From the NCBI GenBank assembly GCA_963835735.1, contig CAWIGP010000002.1, positions 1,178,001 to 1,242,000 of the forward strand: a DNA stretch of 64,000 bases, written 5' to 3'. Shown in pieces: positions 62,634 through 64,000 of this stretch; position 1 is the first letter of the stretch; each line of letters opens with the position of its first letter. A model generated the notes under the pieces. It had not been told where the DNA came from and ran no database searches. It was given only the letters and a program-made list of their open reading frames with translations. The position numbers and the translations under genes were made by a program. The stretch comes from DASQMT01 sp963835735 (GTDB lineage Bacteria > Actinomycetota > Thermoleophilia > Solirubrobacterales > Solirubrobacteraceae).

Positions 62634-64000
62634 ATGAATGCCGGCCACGACGAAATCACGCGCGCCGCCGACGGGCTGGCGGCCCGCGTGCCCGCGCCGC
62701 TGGCGCCGCTCGCGCGCCTCGCTTTCAACTACCGCTGGGCCTGGACGCCCGGCGGCCCGGAGCTGTTCTCCTCGATCGAGCCGGTCCGCTGGGAGCGCTG
62801 CGGCGAGAACCCGGTGCGGCTGCTATGCGAGGTCGCCCCCGACGTGCTCGAGCGCGCCGCGGGCGACGCCGCGCTGCTCGAGCGCGCGGCGGCCGTCGAG
62901 GCGGCCGTGCGCGCAGATCTCGAGCGCCCGTTCGCCGCCGCCCCGGCCACGCCGGAGCATCCGATCGCGTACTTCTGCGCCGAGTTCGGCGTCCACCGCT
63001 CGCTGCCGATCTACTCCGGCGGCCTGGGCGCGCTCGCGGGCGACATCCTCAAGGAGTCCTCCGACCGCGCGCTCCCGCTCGTCGCGGTCGGGCTGATGTA
63101 CCGCCAGGGCTACTTCCGCCAGCGCATCGACGCCGGCGGCTGGCAGCACGAGTACTGGGTCGACACCGACCCCGAGCGGCTCCCTGCCGCGCTCGTGACC
63201 GGACCCGACGGCGAGCCGCTCACGATCACCGTCCCGGTGCGGCACATGCTCGTGACCGCGCAGGTCTGGCGCGTCGACGTCGGCCGCGTCCCGCTCTACC
63301 TGCTCGACACCGAGCGGCCGGAGAACGACCTCGCCGCGCGCTGGATCACGTCGCGGCTGTACATCGGCGAGCCGGATGCGCGGCTGGCGCAGTACGTGCT
63401 GCTCGGCGTCGGCGGGTTGCGAGCACTGGAGGCGATGGGCATCAAGCCGGGCCTGCTGCACCTCAACGAGGGCCACGCGGCGTTCATCTCGCTCGAGGCC
63501 GCCCGCGCACACGGCGGCACGCTCGCCGAAGGCGTCGCCGCCGCGCGCACCAAGACCGTCTTCACCACGCATACGCCGGTCCCGGCCGGCAACGACACGT
63601 ACCCCGCCGACCAGGTGCTGGAGGCGCTCGCGGGCGTCACCAGCGAGCTGCACGCGGATCCCGCGGAGGTCATCCGGCTCGGGCGCACGCGGCCCGACGA
63701 CGAGGGCGAGCCGTTCGGCGTCAGCCAGTTCGCGCTGCGCACCAGCCGCGCGGCGAACGGCGTCAGCCGCCGCCACGGCGAGGTTGCACGCCGGATGTGG
63801 CACGACCTGTGGCCCGATCGCGCGATCGAGGACGTCCCGATCGGTTACGTCACCAACGGGGTGCATGTCCCGACCTGGCTCGGCGGCCCGATGCGCGAGC
63901 TGCTCGACCGCCATCTCGGCGCGGGCTGGATGGAGCGTGCCGCCGATCCCGCCACGTGGGCCGGCGTCGACGGCATTCCGGACGACGAGCTGTGGGCCGT
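62634..64000 (+). CDS. glgP: alpha-glucan phosphorylase (GT35), 3' end outside window
   Basis: 455 residues seen from ATG 62634; the frame is open to the end. Releases glucose-1-phosphate from glycogen-like glucans. The N-terminal DUF3417 region (PLARLAFNYRWAWTPGGPEL) marks the long, MalP-like GlgP of actinobacteria. Then YFCAEFGVHRSLPIYSGGLG, GDILKESSDRALPLVAVGLM, LLHLNEGHAAFISLE, TVFTTHTPVPAGNDTYP and YVTNGVHVPTWLG are all family hallmarks. The PLP-binding Lys would lie downstream. Possible partner in storage-glucan use of the GH63/GH13 genes at the other end. Confidence 0.95.
   Translation, partial: MNAGHDEITRAADGLAARVPAPLAPLARLAFNYRWAWTPGGPELFSSIEPVRWERCGENPVRLLCEVAPDVLERAAGDAALLERAAAVEAAVRADLERPFAAAPATPEHPIAYFCAEFGVHRSLPIYSGGLGALAGDILKESSDRALPLVAVGLMYRQGYFRQRIDAGGWQHEYWVDTDPERLPAALVTGPDGEPLTITVPVRHMLVTAQVWRVDVGRVPLYLLDTERPENDLAARWITSRLYIGEPDARLAQYVLLGVGGLRALEAMGIKPGLLHLNEGHAAFISLEAARAHGGTLAEGVAAARTKTVFTTHTPVPAGNDTYPADQVLEALAGVTSELHADPAEVIRLGRTRPDDEGEPFGVSQFALRTSRAANGVSRRHGEVARRMWHDLWPDRAIEDVPIGYVTNGVHVPTWLGGPMRELLDRHLGAGWMERAADPATWAGVDGIPDDELWA

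Overview
The window is very GC-rich DNA with dense, mostly overlapping genes and high-GC codon use throughout. OpcA beside zwf, a fused transaldolase/phosphoglucose isomerase, a DUF1707 protein, PadR, MocR and ArsR regulators, and DHA2 exporters paired with TetR genes point to an actinomycete-type bacterium (Actinomycetota). The overall style suggests the Thermoleophilia/Solirubrobacterales, but that placement is inference. I see no rRNA, tRNA, CRISPR array, phage module or recognisable transposase, so this looks like ordinary chromosome.

Layout. 1-3.8 kb: a GH63-like glucosidase (cut by the window edge) and a GH13 enzyme, both broken by single-base shifts. 3.8-9.8 kb: a polyphosphate block on the minus strand (exopolyphosphatase, a CHAD domain split over two coupled genes, polyphosphate kinase, orphan histidine kinase). 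9.8-18.8 kb: ABC exporter, MocR regulator divergent from an EamA transporter, phosphoesterase plus histidine ammonia-lyase, CsoR copper-type repressor, MBL-fold hydrolase plus alpha/beta hydrolase, and a lipoprotein. 18.8-29.5 kb: a minus-strand sugar cluster, tkt, tal-pgi, gnd, zwf, opcA, pgl, ROK kinase, rpiB, giving nearly the whole pentose phosphate cycle plus glucose phosphorylation; ribulose-phosphate epimerase is the one missing step. 29.6-35.4 kb: PadR, a large AAA/LuxR regulator, an M20 peptidase and MsrB. 35.4-45.1 kb: a receptor-like Ser/Thr kinase with a beta-propeller, a cyclic-nucleotide-binding protein, a three-part membrane redox flavoprotein, an FtsX-type ABC exporter and a lipoprotein phosphoesterase. 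45.1-64 kb: two DHA2-type exporters with TetR genes, an M3 peptidase, a coupled M20/M19/GGDEF-EAL unit, lipase, oxidoreductase, methionine aminopeptidase, an ArsR-type regulator divergent from a third MFS protein, and the start of an alpha-glucan phosphorylase.

Three features run across the window. First, three long inverted-repeat elements (about 140-200 bp, ends related to AACTGCGGGCATTGAAG) sit between genes, and a separate 31-bp palindrome occurs twice. Second, many first-of-unit genes have a TAnnnT hexamer 6-9 bases before the start codon, the signature of leaderless transcripts. Third, about 23 apparent frameshifts are confined to 0.39-3.41 kb, one site at 32.33 kb, and above all 36.86-43.73 kb. 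All other genes are clean, so I read them mainly as local sequence errors and give spans for the intact gene.
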